Shown here: positions 1 through 5,928 of the stretch, piece after piece
How positions within the stretch are numbered: the first letter of the stretch is position 1
How the letters are laid out: each line of letters opens with the position of its first letter
Assembly: GCA_023426225.1 (NCBI GenBank)
Contig: JAFABD010000251.1
Location: forward strand, 1-6,218
Length of the DNA stretch: 6,218 nt
Source: Pseudomonadota bacterium
GTDB lineage: Bacteria > Pseudomonadota > Alphaproteobacteria > Sphingomonadales > Sphingomonadaceae
Reading direction: 5' to 3'
Program-made: the position numbers and the translations under genes
Notes under the pieces: model-generated
What the model saw: only the letters and a program-made list of their open reading frames with translations
The model's database searches: none
What the model was told of the DNA's origin: nothing

Positions 1-1691
1 CGCCCGCGCCGCGCTGGGGGCTGCGCGCAGGCGGCCGCCGCGAGCTGCGCGAACCGGCCGAGCCGCGCAAGCAGGTGGTGCCCGACAACCGGCCCGGGCC
101 GGTGATCGCCGAGCGGAACCTGGCGCCCTCGCCTGCGCGCACCAAGCCGCCGGTGCAGGACAGCCTGGATTTCAAGGACAGCTACAAGCTGCCGCCGATC
201 GACCTGCTGAAGGCGCCGGCACCCAACCAGAATGCCGCGATCGACAAGGCCGCGCTGGAGCGCAACGCCCGGCTGCTCGAGAGCGTGCTCGAGGATTTCC
301 ACGTCAAGGGCCAGATCGTCGAAGTGCGCCCCGGCCCGGTGGTGACGATGTACGAGCTGGAGCCCGCGAGCGGGATCAAGGCGAGCCGCGTCATCCAGCT
401 TGCCGACGACATCGCGCGCAACATGTCGGCGATCTCGGCGCGCGTCGCGACGATCCCCGGGCGCACGGTGATCGGCATCGAGCTGCCCAACGCCAAGCGC
501 GAGACGGTGAACCTGCAGGAGCTGATCGGCAGCCAGAGCTTCGAGGACCAGGGCGCGTCGTTGCCGATCGTGCTGGGCAAGAACATCGCGGGCGATCCCG
601 TGATCGCCGACCTGGCGCCGATGCCGCACCTGCTCGTCGCCGGCACGACCGGGTCGGGCAAGTCGGTGGGGCTCAACTGCATGATCCTGTCGCTGCTCTA
701 CCGGCTGACGCCGGACCAGTGCCGGATGATCATGATCGACCCCAAGATGCTCGAACTGTCGATGTACAAGGACATTCCGCATCTGCTCGCCGACGTTGTC
801 ACCGATCCGCCCAAGGCGGTGCGCGCGCTCAAATGGGCGGTGGAGACGATGGAGGACCGCTATCGGATGATGGCGTCGGTCAATGTCCGCAGCCTCGCCG
901 GGTTCAACGACAAGGTGCGCCAGGCCAAGGCCAAGGGGCAGACGCTGGGGCGCAAGGTGCAGACCGGCTATGACCCCGACACGGGCAAGCCGATCTATGA
1001 GGAGGAGACGCTCGACCTCCAGCCGCTGCCGCAGATCGTCGTGATCGTCGACGAGCTGGCCGACCTGATGATGACGGCGGGCAAGGAAGTCGAGTTCCTG
1101 ATCCAGCGACTGGCGCAAAAGGCGCGCGCGGCGGGCATCCACCTCATCATGGCGACGCAGCGCCCGTCGGTCGACGTCATCACCGGCGTCATCAAGGCCA
1201 ACCTGCCGACGCGGATCAGCTTCCACGTCACGTCGAAGATCGATTCGCGCACCATCCTGGGCGAACAGGGCGCCGAGCAGCTGCTGGGCAAGGGCGATAT
1301 GCTGTACATGCCCGGCGGCAAGCAGATCGCGCGCGTCCACGGCCCGTTCGTCAGCGACGAGGAAGTGCAGGCGGTGGCCGATTTCTGGCGATCGCAGGGG
1401 GCGCCCGACTATATCTCGGCCGTCACCGAGGAGCCGGCGGACGGCGGCTTCAAGCTCGACGGCGAGCCCGATGGCGACGATTCGCCCGAGGAGCAGCTGT
1501 ATCGCCGCGCGGTGCAACTCGTCGCCGAGAGCCAGAAGGCCTCGACGTCGTGGCTGCAGCGCCAGTTGCGCGTCGGCTACAACTCGGCGGCACGGCTGAT
1601 CGAGCGGATGGAGCGCGAGGGGCTGGTGTCGCAACCCGACCATGTCGGCCGGCGCGAGGTGCTGATGGATACCGACGGACGCCCGCTGTAG
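1..1691 (+). CDS. ftsK: DNA translocase FtsK, 3' part (5' end outside window)
   Basis: This is the motor of the septum-anchored DNA pump that moves the chromosome terminus and delivers dif sites to XerCD at division. The frame is open from base 3 with no stop, so the gene starts upstream; 562 codons are present, and the N-terminal membrane segments are not in the window. After a Pro-rich linker comes the alpha domain (entry motif YKLPPIDLL near 181-207), then the RecA-like beta domain with Walker A GTTGSGKS at 642-665 and Walker B IVVIVDE at 1035-1055. A Lys/Gly-rich insertion of about 40 residues (about 906-1030) precedes Walker B, as in many alphaproteobacterial FtsKs. The C-terminal winged-helix gamma domain, which reads KOPS motifs, covers about 1485-1680 and ends shortly before the TAG stop. 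The GTG at 75 is only an internal Val codon. The motor and gamma parts look intact. lolA follows after 101 bp. Confidence 0.96.
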   Translation, partial: PAPRWGLRAGGRRELREPAEPRKQVVPDNRPGPVIAERNLAPSPARTKPPVQDSLDFKDSYKLPPIDLLKAPAPNQNAAIDKAALERNARLLESVLEDFHVKGQIVEVRPGPVVTMYELEPASGIKASRVIQLADDIARNMSAISARVATIPGRTVIGIELPNAKRETVNLQELIGSQSFEDQGASLPIVLGKNIAGDPVIADLAPMPHLLVAGTTGSGKSVGLNCMILSLLYRLTPDQCRMIMIDPKMLELSMYKDIPHLLADVVTDPPKAVRALKWAVETMEDRYRMMASVNVRSLAGFNDKVRQAKAKGQTLGRKVQTGYDPDTGKPIYEEETLDLQPLPQIVVIVDELADLMMTAGKEVEFLIQRLAQKARAAGIHLIMATQRPSVDVITGVIKANLPTRISFHVTSKIDSRTILGEQGAEQLLGKGDMLYMPGGKQIARVHGPFVSDEEVQAVADFWRSQGAPDYISAVTEEPADGGFKLDGEPDGDDSPEEQLYRRAVQLVAESQKASTSWLQRQLRVGYNSAARLIERMEREGLVSQPDHVGRREVLMDTDGRPL

Positions 1692-1726
1692 CGCGCCGCG
1701 GGGACCGGATCGTTTCGCCGGACGAA

Positions 1727-1744
1727 GGGTTCAGCAGGGGTTCA
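1727..1744 (+). promoter_or_regulatory. 11-bp-spaced direct repeat upstream of lolA
   Basis: GGGTTCA occurs at 1727-1733 and again at 1738-1744, so the copies start 11 bases apart, about one helical turn, on the same face of the DNA. It lies 49-66 bp before the lolA start codon. Tandem half-sites with this phase are typical of OmpR/PhoB-family response regulators. No convincing -35/-10 pair could be assigned next to it, so a regulatory role is inference. Confidence 0.3.
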
Positions 1745-1749
1745 ATCCG

Positions 1750-1764
1750 CCGCGCCTAGCGCGG
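1750..1764. repeat. Small perfect inverted repeat in the ftsK-lolA gap
   Basis: CCGCGC and GCGCGG are perfect complements around a CTA loop, giving a 6-bp stem. There is no T-run after it on either strand, so it is not a typical intrinsic terminator. It sits 6 bp after the GGGTTCA repeat and could belong to the same control region or be a chance GC-rich hairpin. Confidence 0.35.
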
Positions 1765-1780
1765 ACCCCCGAGGCATATT

Positions 1781-1784
1781 GGAG
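1781..1784 (+). promoter_or_regulatory. Ribosome binding site that fixes the lolA GTG start
   Basis: GGAG followed by an A-rich spacer of eight bases leads directly to GTG at 1793. The A-rich patch stands out in otherwise GC-rich DNA. The spacing is ideal, and the encoded protein then begins with a signal peptide, which together decide the non-ATG start. Confidence 0.8.
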
Positions 1785-1792
1785 AAAAAGAC

Positions 1793-2407
1793 GTGTTTGC
1801 ACGGCCGCTTGCCCTTTCCCTTGCGCTTGCCGCCCCGGCGCTGGTCGCCGCGGCGCCGGCGGGCGAACTCGCCCAGGTGCAGCAGCATCTGAAGAGCGTT
1901 TCGAGCATGACGGCGAGCTTCAGCCAGACCGACCGCAACGGCCGGGTGCTGACCGGCACGATGACGCTGAAGCGCCCGGGCAAGATCCGGTTCCAGTATC
2001 AGAAGGGCGTGCCCCAGCTGATCGTCGCCGACGGCAAGAGCCTGTATTTCATCGATTATCAGGTTAGCCAGGTCAATCGCTGGCCGATCGGCAATTCGCC
2101 GCTGGCGGTGCTGCTCGACCCCAATCGCGACATCGGCAGCTTTGCCCGCATCCAGCCGAGCGGCGACCCGCGAATCGTTTCGGTGGAGGTGCATGACACG
2201 CGCCATCCCGAATATGGGCGGATCACGCTGATCTTCCGCAAGGACGCGTCGGCACCGGCGGGGCTGTTGCTCCAGGGCTGGGTCGCGCTCGATTCGCAGA
2301 ACAACCGCACCACGATCCGGCTGTCGAACCAGCGCGTGAACGTCGAGGTGAGCGACGGAACGTTCCGCTGGAACGACCCGCGCCCGCAGGGGCCGCGCGG
2401 ACGCTGA
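1793..2407 (+). CDS. lolA: Outer-membrane lipoprotein carrier protein LolA
   Basis: This is the periplasmic chaperone that takes acylated lipoproteins from the LolCDE exporter in the inner membrane and carries them to the outer membrane. The 204-residue product starts at GTG after a clear GGAG site. Residues 1 to about 23 form a signal peptide: Arg4, a Leu/Ala-rich core, and Ala-rich cleavage candidates after A21 or A23. The mature part of about 181-183 residues matches the usual LolA size. Family marks include the early helix ending in ASFSQ (41-45), the strand RPGKIRFQY (61-69) where other LolAs have KRPxxF, then VADGKSLYF and the proline-containing NSPLAVLL segment. The C-terminal tail is Pro/Arg-rich. 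Its place directly after ftsK is common in alphaproteobacteria. It may use its own promoter in the 101-bp gap or read-through from ftsK. Confidence 0.93.
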   Translation: MFARPLALSLALAAPALVAAAPAGELAQVQQHLKSVSSMTASFSQTDRNGRVLTGTMTLKRPGKIRFQYQKGVPQLIVADGKSLYFIDYQVSQVNRWPIGNSPLAVLLDPNRDIGSFARIQPSGDPRIVSVEVHDTRHPEYGRITLIFRKDASAPAGLLLQGWVALDSQNNRTTIRLSNQRVNVEVSDGTFRWNDPRPQGPRGR

Positions 2408-2542
2408 CGCTTTTTCGCAATCGTTCATGTTCGCGACAGGTAGCCGTGCCTAAAAGGATGCTGCGGATACGGAACTAGGCCGGGATTTTCCCCCTGTTGC
2501 CCGGATTGTTTCGTTTCCCGCCTGCGTGACGAACGCTAGGTC

Positions 2543-2578
2543 GGCCCTCGCTCCATTGCCCCCGGAGCGGGGGCCTTT
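2543..2578 (+). terminator. Intrinsic terminator-like hairpin after lolA
   Basis: GGCCCTCGCTCC (2543-2554) pairs with GGAGCGGGGGCC (2564-2575) over twelve positions with a single G-U wobble. The loop is nine bases, and TTTCCATTT follows. The T-tract is interrupted but lies only on the plus-strand side, so the direction is plus. An alternative shorter stem, GCCCCCG/CGGGGGC (2558-2564 with 2568-2574), uses the same 3' arm and excludes the long one. It lies about 135 bp after the lolA stop and separates lolA from xth. Confidence 0.65.
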
Positions 2579-2617
2579 CCATTTGGGCCTCCCCCGCCGC
2601 GCTTGCCGCGAAATCGC

Positions 2618-2660
2618 GATCCGGCGGCGTTGCTGCCGCTGGCGCTCGGCCGCCGGGATC
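2618..2660. repeat. Inverted repeat in the leader of xth
   Basis: GATCCGGCGG at 2618-2627 is complementary to CCGCCGGGATC at 2650-2660 except for one extra G, giving a 10-bp stem with one bulge around a 22-base loop. It ends 15 bp before the xth start codon. No T-run follows. If transcription starts upstream it would form a leader hairpin; it could also be an operator. Confidence 0.4.
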
Positions 2661-2661
2661 G

Positions 2662-2667
2662 CTACAT
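2662..2667 (+). promoter_or_regulatory. Possible -10 element of xth (leaderless start)
   Basis: CTACAT lies exactly eight bases before the GTG start codon, and no Shine-Dalgarno sequence is present there. This is the same distance as the CTATAG elements of the yggS/thiE-like pair. A weak -35-like CTGGCG lies 17 bases further up (2639-2644). The matches to consensus are poor, so this is only a suggestion. Confidence 0.25.
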
Positions 2668-2675
2668 CCGCGAAC

Positions 2676-3458
2676 GTGAAGATCGCGTCCTGGAACATCA
2701 ATTCGGTCCGCTTCCGGATCGGCATCGTCGAACAGTTTCTGCAGGAAGAGGCACCCGATATCCTGTGCCTGCAGGAAACCAAGGTGATCGACGCCGATTT
2801 CCCCGAGGCGCCGTTCCGCGCGCTCGGCTATGACCATATCGTCAAGCATGGCCAGCGGATGCACCACGGCGTCGCGATCCTGAGCCGCGTGCCGCTGGTC
2901 GAGGATGCGCGGTTCGACTGGCAGGACAATGCCGAGGCGCGGCATGTCGGCGTGCGGCTGCCCAACGGCGTGCGGCTGGAAAATGTGTACGTCCCCGCCG
3001 GCGGCGACGTCCCCGATCGCGAGGTGAACCCCAAGTTCGGACAGAAGCTCGATTTCGTCGGGCGGATGACCGAATGGGCGGCGGGGATCGACCGGCCGAC
3101 GATCCTGACCGGCGATTTCAATATCGCGCCGCTCGAATGCGACGTGTGGAGCCACAAGCAGTTGCTCGACGTGGTCAGCCACACGCCGATCGAGGTCGAG
3201 GCGCTGGGGCGGCTGTTCGCCGCGCACGACTGGGTCGATCTGGGGCGGCAATTCATCCCCGCACCCGCGCGCTGCTATACCTGGTGGAGCTATCGCGCGA
3301 AGGATTGGGCGGCATCGGACCGCGGGCGTCGGCTCGACCATATGTGGGCGTCGCGCAGCGTGGCCGACAAGGCCGTTGCGCACCGCGTGTGCGAGCCGTG
3401 CCGATCGTGGGTCAAGCCGTCGGACCATGTGCCGATCGTCACGGAGTTCGATTTTTGA
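2676..3458 (+). CDS. xth: Exodeoxyribonuclease III / AP endonuclease (Xth family)
   Basis: This is a Mg-dependent 3'-5' exonuclease and AP endonuclease of the exonuclease-endonuclease-phosphatase superfamily, acting in base-excision repair in the cytoplasm. From GTG at 2676 the product is 260 residues, a normal size for the family. The catalytic set is complete: N7 in SWNIN, E34 in LQETK, Y105 in VYVP, D147 and N149 in GDFNIAP, D221 in RLDH, and D250/H251 in PSDH. N7 and E34 fall on the same numbers as in E. coli Xth, which strongly supports this start. A longer in-frame reading from 2526 would run through the terminator hairpin and adds an Arg-rich stretch unlike the family. There is no good ribosome binding site before the GTG. 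The stop overlaps the start of ribA, implying a two-gene unit. Confidence 0.94.
   Translation: MKIASWNINSVRFRIGIVEQFLQEEAPDILCLQETKVIDADFPEAPFRALGYDHIVKHGQRMHHGVAILSRVPLVEDARFDWQDNAEARHVGVRLPNGVRLENVYVPAGGDVPDREVNPKFGQKLDFVGRMTEWAAGIDRPTILTGDFNIAPLECDVWSHKQLLDVVSHTPIEVEALGRLFAAHDWVDLGRQFIPAPARCYTWWSYRAKDWAASDRGRRLDHMWASRSVADKAVAHRVCEPCRSWVKPSDHVPIVTEFDF
3443..3446 (+). promoter_or_regulatory. Ribosome binding site that fixes the ribA TTG start
   Basis: GGAG lies within the last codons of xth, eight bases before TTG at 3455, the same site and spacing as before lolA. The TTG shares TTGA with the xth stop codon. No ATG or GTG near this point offers a better fit, so the site decides the rare start. 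Confidence 0.7.
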
Positions 3459-4513
3459 GCGACGCGCGTGCCGCCGCCGAGGCCGTCGACGCGCTGCGCC
3501 GCGGCTGGCCGATCGCGATCCGCGGCGCGGCGGGCACGCTGAGGCTGCTCGCGGTCGAAACGGGCGATGCCGAACGGCTGGCGCGTTTCGACCCCGCCGG
3601 AACCGCGCCGGTGCTGCTTTCGGCGGGCCGTGCAGCGACGCTCAAGCTCGCCAACCAGCGCGAGGCGGCGACCCCCGACGCGCCGGTGCTGATCGAGCGC
3701 GTCGACTGGCTCGACTTCGATGCGGCGACCGCGCTCGCCGACCCGCAATTCGACCTTGCCACCCCGCTGAAAGGGCCGTTCCGCGCCGTTCCGGTCGTGC
3801 AGCCCGATGCCGCCGAGGCGGCGCTGCAACTCGCACGGATCGCGGGGCTGCTGCCCGCCTTCTTCGTGCTGGAGGGCGACGCGACCGACGCGATCACGCT
3901 GGCGGACATCGATGCGCATGAGGATGCCGACCGGCTGCGCATCGTCGGGCGCGCGCGCCTGCCCGTCGAGGCCGCCGAGGATGCCGAGATCGTCGCGTTT
4001 CGCACCGACGAGATGCCGGGCGAGCATGTCGCACTGCTGATCGGCCAGCCCAACGGCGAAGCCCCGCTGGTGCGGCTCCACAGCGAATGCCTGACCGGCG
4101 ACATGCTCGGCAGCCTGAAGTGCGATTGCGGGCCGCAACTGAAGGCGGCAATCGCCGAGATTGCCCGGAGCGGCTGGGGCATCCTGCTCTATCTGCGCCA
4201 GGAAGGGCGCGGCATCGGCCTGATCAACAAGCTGCGCGCCTATGCGCTGCAGGACCAGGGCTTTGACACGGTCGACGCCAACACCCGGCTCGGCTTTGCG
4301 ATCGACGCGCGCAATTTCCGCGTGGCGGCGCGGATGCTGACCCTGCTCGGCCAGCCGCGCATCCGGCTGCTGACCAACAACCCGCAAAAGGTGGAGACGC
4401 TGCGCGCCGCCGGGGTCGACGTGCTCGAACGCGTGCCGCACGTGCTGCCGGCGAATCCGCACAACGCGCGGTATCTGGCGACCAAGCGCGACCGGACCGG
4501 GCACGCGTTCTGA
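3455..4513 (+). CDS. ribA: GTP cyclohydrolase II with degenerate RibB-like N-terminal domain
   Basis: It catalyses the first step of riboflavin synthesis, turning GTP into a diaminopyrimidine phosphate with release of formate and pyrophosphate. The product is 352 residues, far longer than the roughly 200 of E. coli RibA. The C-terminal half (from about 163) is a complete GTP cyclohydrolase II: zinc ligands C212, C223 and C225 in HSECLTG...KCDCG, RQEGRGIGL (248-256), Y263 in RAYAL, and D284/R286 in the catalytic IDAR loop. Residues 1 to about 150 resemble a DHBP synthase (RibB) fold: AVDALRRGWPIAI looks like its first strand, and AAEAALQLARIAGLLPA corresponds to its EAAVDLARLAGL helix. However, the acidic RibB substrate loop and the GHTEA signature are absent, so this half is probably inactive. 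TTG start with GGAG; a 4-bp overlap with xth suggests coupling. Confidence 0.92.
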   Translation: MSDARAAAEAVDALRRGWPIAIRGAAGTLRLLAVETGDAERLARFDPAGTAPVLLSAGRAATLKLANQREAATPDAPVLIERVDWLDFDAATALADPQFDLATPLKGPFRAVPVVQPDAAEAALQLARIAGLLPAFFVLEGDATDAITLADIDAHEDADRLRIVGRARLPVEAAEDAEIVAFRTDEMPGEHVALLIGQPNGEAPLVRLHSECLTGDMLGSLKCDCGPQLKAAIAEIARSGWGILLYLRQEGRGIGLINKLRAYALQDQGFDTVDANTRLGFAIDARNFRVAARMLTLLGQPRIRLLTNNPQKVETLRAAGVDVLERVPHVLPANPHNARYLATKRDRTGHAF

Positions 4514-4559
4514 TCGCCCCTGTACGCCTGCGAATGCAGGCGCAGGGTTCAGGCGATCA
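4511..4559. terminator. Nested palindrome between convergent ribA and HAD gene
   Basis: An inner stem CGCCTGC/GCAGGCG (4525-4531 with 4536-4542, loop GAAT) is extended by CCCTG/CAGGG (4518-4522 with 4543-4547) across a 2-base bulge. Alternatively it is extended further out by TGATCGCC/GGCGATCA (4511-4518 with 4552-4559, all eight bases). The outer arms contain the ribA stop codon and the last codons of the minus-strand gene. The position and symmetry fit a shared bidirectional terminator, but neither strand has a real T-run. Confidence 0.55.
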
Positions 4560-5220
4560 GCCGCGCGACCTCGTCGAAATCATGGGCGATATGCTGGACG
4601 CCCAGCGCGCGGAGGCGCTCGCCATGGTCCGCCGCGCAATGCAGACCGGCGCACAGCCCGATCACCGTCGCGCCCGAGGCGACAGCGCCGGTCACGCCCA
4701 CCGGCGAGTCCTCGAGGATCACGCAAGCCTCGATCGGCACGCCCAGCGCGGCGGCGGCGTGGAGGTAGAGATCGGGCGCGGGCTTGCCGTTCGCGACATG
4801 CTCGCGGCCGCTGAAGATCTTGTCGCCGAACAGGTCGCGCACGCCGAGATGGCGCAGATGCGCGTCGATCCATTGGGTCGAGCTCGACGAGGCGATCGCG
4901 CGCGGCAGGTCGGCGGGAAGCGATTCGAGGAAGTCGAGCGCCCCCGCGACCTCGGGAAGCCCCTCGGCCAGCGCGCGGGCATCCTCGACCGCGCGCGCCG
5001 CATGGAAATCGTGCGGGAGCGGGCGTCCGATCCAGTTTTCGATCGCGCCGTAAAAGGCGTCGCCCGACAGCCCCATGAAGTTCGACATCGACTCTTCGGG
5101 CGTGGTGGGATGGCCGATCGCGGTCAGATAGTCGGCGATCTGCTTGTTGCCGGCATATTCGCTTTCGATGAGCACGCCGTCGAAATCGAACAGGATCGCC
5201 TGGAAGCGCGTGGAGAGCAT
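4549..5220 (-). CDS. HAD-superfamily hydrolase, subfamily IA (beta-phosphoglucomutase-like)
   Basis: This is probably a cytosolic phosphatase or phosphomutase acting on a small phosphorylated metabolite; the substrate cannot be read from the sequence. The product is 223 residues, typical for the group. The four HAD motifs are present: I, FDFDGV with nucleophile D12 and acid/base D14; II, the Ser-rich ASSSS (110-114); III, K146 in NGKPAPD; IV, E170/D171 in LEDSPVG. A helical cap domain lies between motifs I and II (about 20-85). The match is closest to the PGM-like / 2-deoxyglucose-6-phosphate phosphatase / Gph-type branch. The start is ATG with a weak GGCGGA eight bases before it. It lies 39 bp after yggS on the same strand and is likely co-transcribed with it. 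It ends in the palindrome shared with ribA. Confidence 0.88.
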   Translation of the reverse strand: MLSTRFQAILFDFDGVLIESEYAGNKQIADYLTAIGHPTTPEESMSNFMGLSGDAFYGAIENWIGRPLPHDFHAARAVEDARALAEGLPEVAGALDFLESLPADLPRAIASSSSTQWIDAHLRHLGVRDLFGDKIFSGREHVANGKPAPDLYLHAAAALGVPIEACVILEDSPVGVTGAVASGATVIGLCAGLHCAADHGERLRALGVQHIAHDFDEVARLIA

Positions 5221-5259
5221 CGGGAAAGTCCGCCCGTCGTCAGGAGTTGAAACCGGCGC

Positions 5260-5928
5260 CTAGCCGCGCGCGCCGAACAGCGCGGTGCCGACGCGGACAT
5301 GCGTCGCGCCCAGCGTGACCGCGGTTTCATAGTCGCCCGACATGCCCATGCTGAGCCCGTCGAGCGCATGATCGCGCGCCAGCTTGGCGAGCAGCGCGAA
5401 ATAGGGTGCCGATTCGAGCCCGACCGGCGGCACGCACATCAGCCCCGCGACCGGCAGCGTTGCCGCGCGCGCCGCGTCGAGCAGCGCGGGCAGCGCGTCG
5501 ATCTCGCAGCCGCCCTTTTGCGGCTCGGCGCCGATATTGACCTGAAGGAAGCATGCGGGGCGGCGCCCCGTGCGGTCCATCGCGCGGGCCAGCGCGGTGA
5601 CGAGCGAGGGGCGATCGACCGAATGGATCGCGTCGAACAGCGCGACCGCCTCTTCGGCCTTGTTCGACTGAAGCTGGCCGACAAGGTGAAGCGCGATCCC
5701 GTCGGTCGTCTCGCGCAGCGCAGGCCATTTGCCCGCGGCTTCCTGAACGCGGTTTTCGCCGAACACGCGCTGTCCCGCGGCGATCAGCGGCGCAATGGCG
5801 GCCGCGTCGTGGGTCTTGGAGACCGCGATCAGCGTTACCCCGTCGGCGGGGCGGCCGGCGATACGGGCGGCACGCGCGATATGCGTGCGGACATCGGCAA
5901 GGCGGAGCGAGGCGTCGTCACTGGACAT
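5260..5928 (-). CDS. yggS: YggS/PLPBP family pyridoxal-5'-phosphate homeostasis protein
   Basis: This is a cytosolic single-domain fold type III PLP-binding protein without known enzyme activity, which buffers PLP and affects vitamin B6 and amino-acid balance. The product is 222 residues from ATG at 5928. Marks in order: VSKT with the PLP lysine K38, FGENRVQE (56-63), HLVGQLQSNK (81-90), the QVNIG strand (129-133), SMGMSGD (193-199) and the phosphate-binding C-terminal RVGTALFGAR (212-221). An in-frame ATG at 5970 would add 14 residues, but it overlaps the divergent gene; the start at 5928 gives the usual N-terminus. No Shine-Dalgarno sequence is seen; a CTATAG element ends eight bases before the ATG, so the mRNA may be leaderless. 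The HAD gene follows after 39 bp. Confidence 0.93.
   Translation of the reverse strand: MSSDDASLRLADVRTHIARAARIAGRPADGVTLIAVSKTHDAAAIAPLIAAGQRVFGENRVQEAAGKWPALRETTDGIALHLVGQLQSNKAEEAVALFDAIHSVDRPSLVTALARAMDRTGRRPACFLQVNIGAEPQKGGCEIDALPALLDAARAATLPVAGLMCVPPVGLESAPYFALLAKLARDHALDGLSMGMSGDYETAVTLGATHVRVGTALFGARG

Larger units (their letters stand above)
2408..2675. other. 268-bp intergenic stretch with several inverted repeats, no gene
   Basis: No convincing protein-coding frame was found on either strand; open frames crossing it are extensions or shadows of neighbours. Reading along the plus strand it holds: AGGTA/TGCCT around a 4-base loop (2438-2451, one G-U pair); GCCTA/TAGGC (2448-2452 with 2476-2480); CCGGG/CCCGG (2480-2484 with 2500-2504); TTCGT/ACGAA (2510-2514 with 2529-2533); a strong terminator-like hairpin (2543-2578); and a long inverted repeat (2618-2660) just before xth. 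The segment up to the terminator could be a long lolA 3' UTR or a small RNA. Short inverted repeats are common by chance in GC-rich DNA, so only the two longest are strong. Confidence 0.6.

Noticed and set aside
906..1031. Lys/Gly-rich insertion in the FtsK motor domain as a novelty
   Set aside because: An insertion at this place is usual in alphaproteobacterial FtsK proteins, and the Walker motifs on both sides are intact.
1742..2428. Open frame of 228 codons on the minus strand opposite lolA
   Set aside because: The lolA strand has a ribosome site, signal peptide and family motifs; the reverse frame shows none of these.
2526..2675. N-terminal extension of xth from an upstream ATG
   Set aside because: It would translate through the terminator-like hairpin and adds an Arg-rich segment unlike the family; the GTG at 2676 aligns catalytic residues N7 and E34 exactly.
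2475..3428. Open frame of 317 codons on the minus strand opposite xth
   Set aside because: Antisense shadow of a gene with a complete active site; composition is typical of a reverse reading of GC-rich DNA.
3074..3454. Upstream extension of the ribA frame into xth
   Set aside because: That part overlaps the xth coding region in another frame and has out-of-frame composition; the TTG at 3455 has a proper ribosome site.
3290..4504. Long open frame (404 codons) on the minus strand opposite ribA
   Set aside because: It is antisense to a gene with complete catalytic motifs. The product is Arg/Gln/Gly-rich low-complexity with no family likeness, as expected from GC-rich codon bias on the opposite strand.
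4534..5250. Open frame of 238 codons on the plus strand opposite the HAD gene
   Set aside because: The HAD frame carries all four motifs. The opposite frame is Arg/Ala/Asp-rich, starts inside the convergent palindrome and has no recognisable domain.
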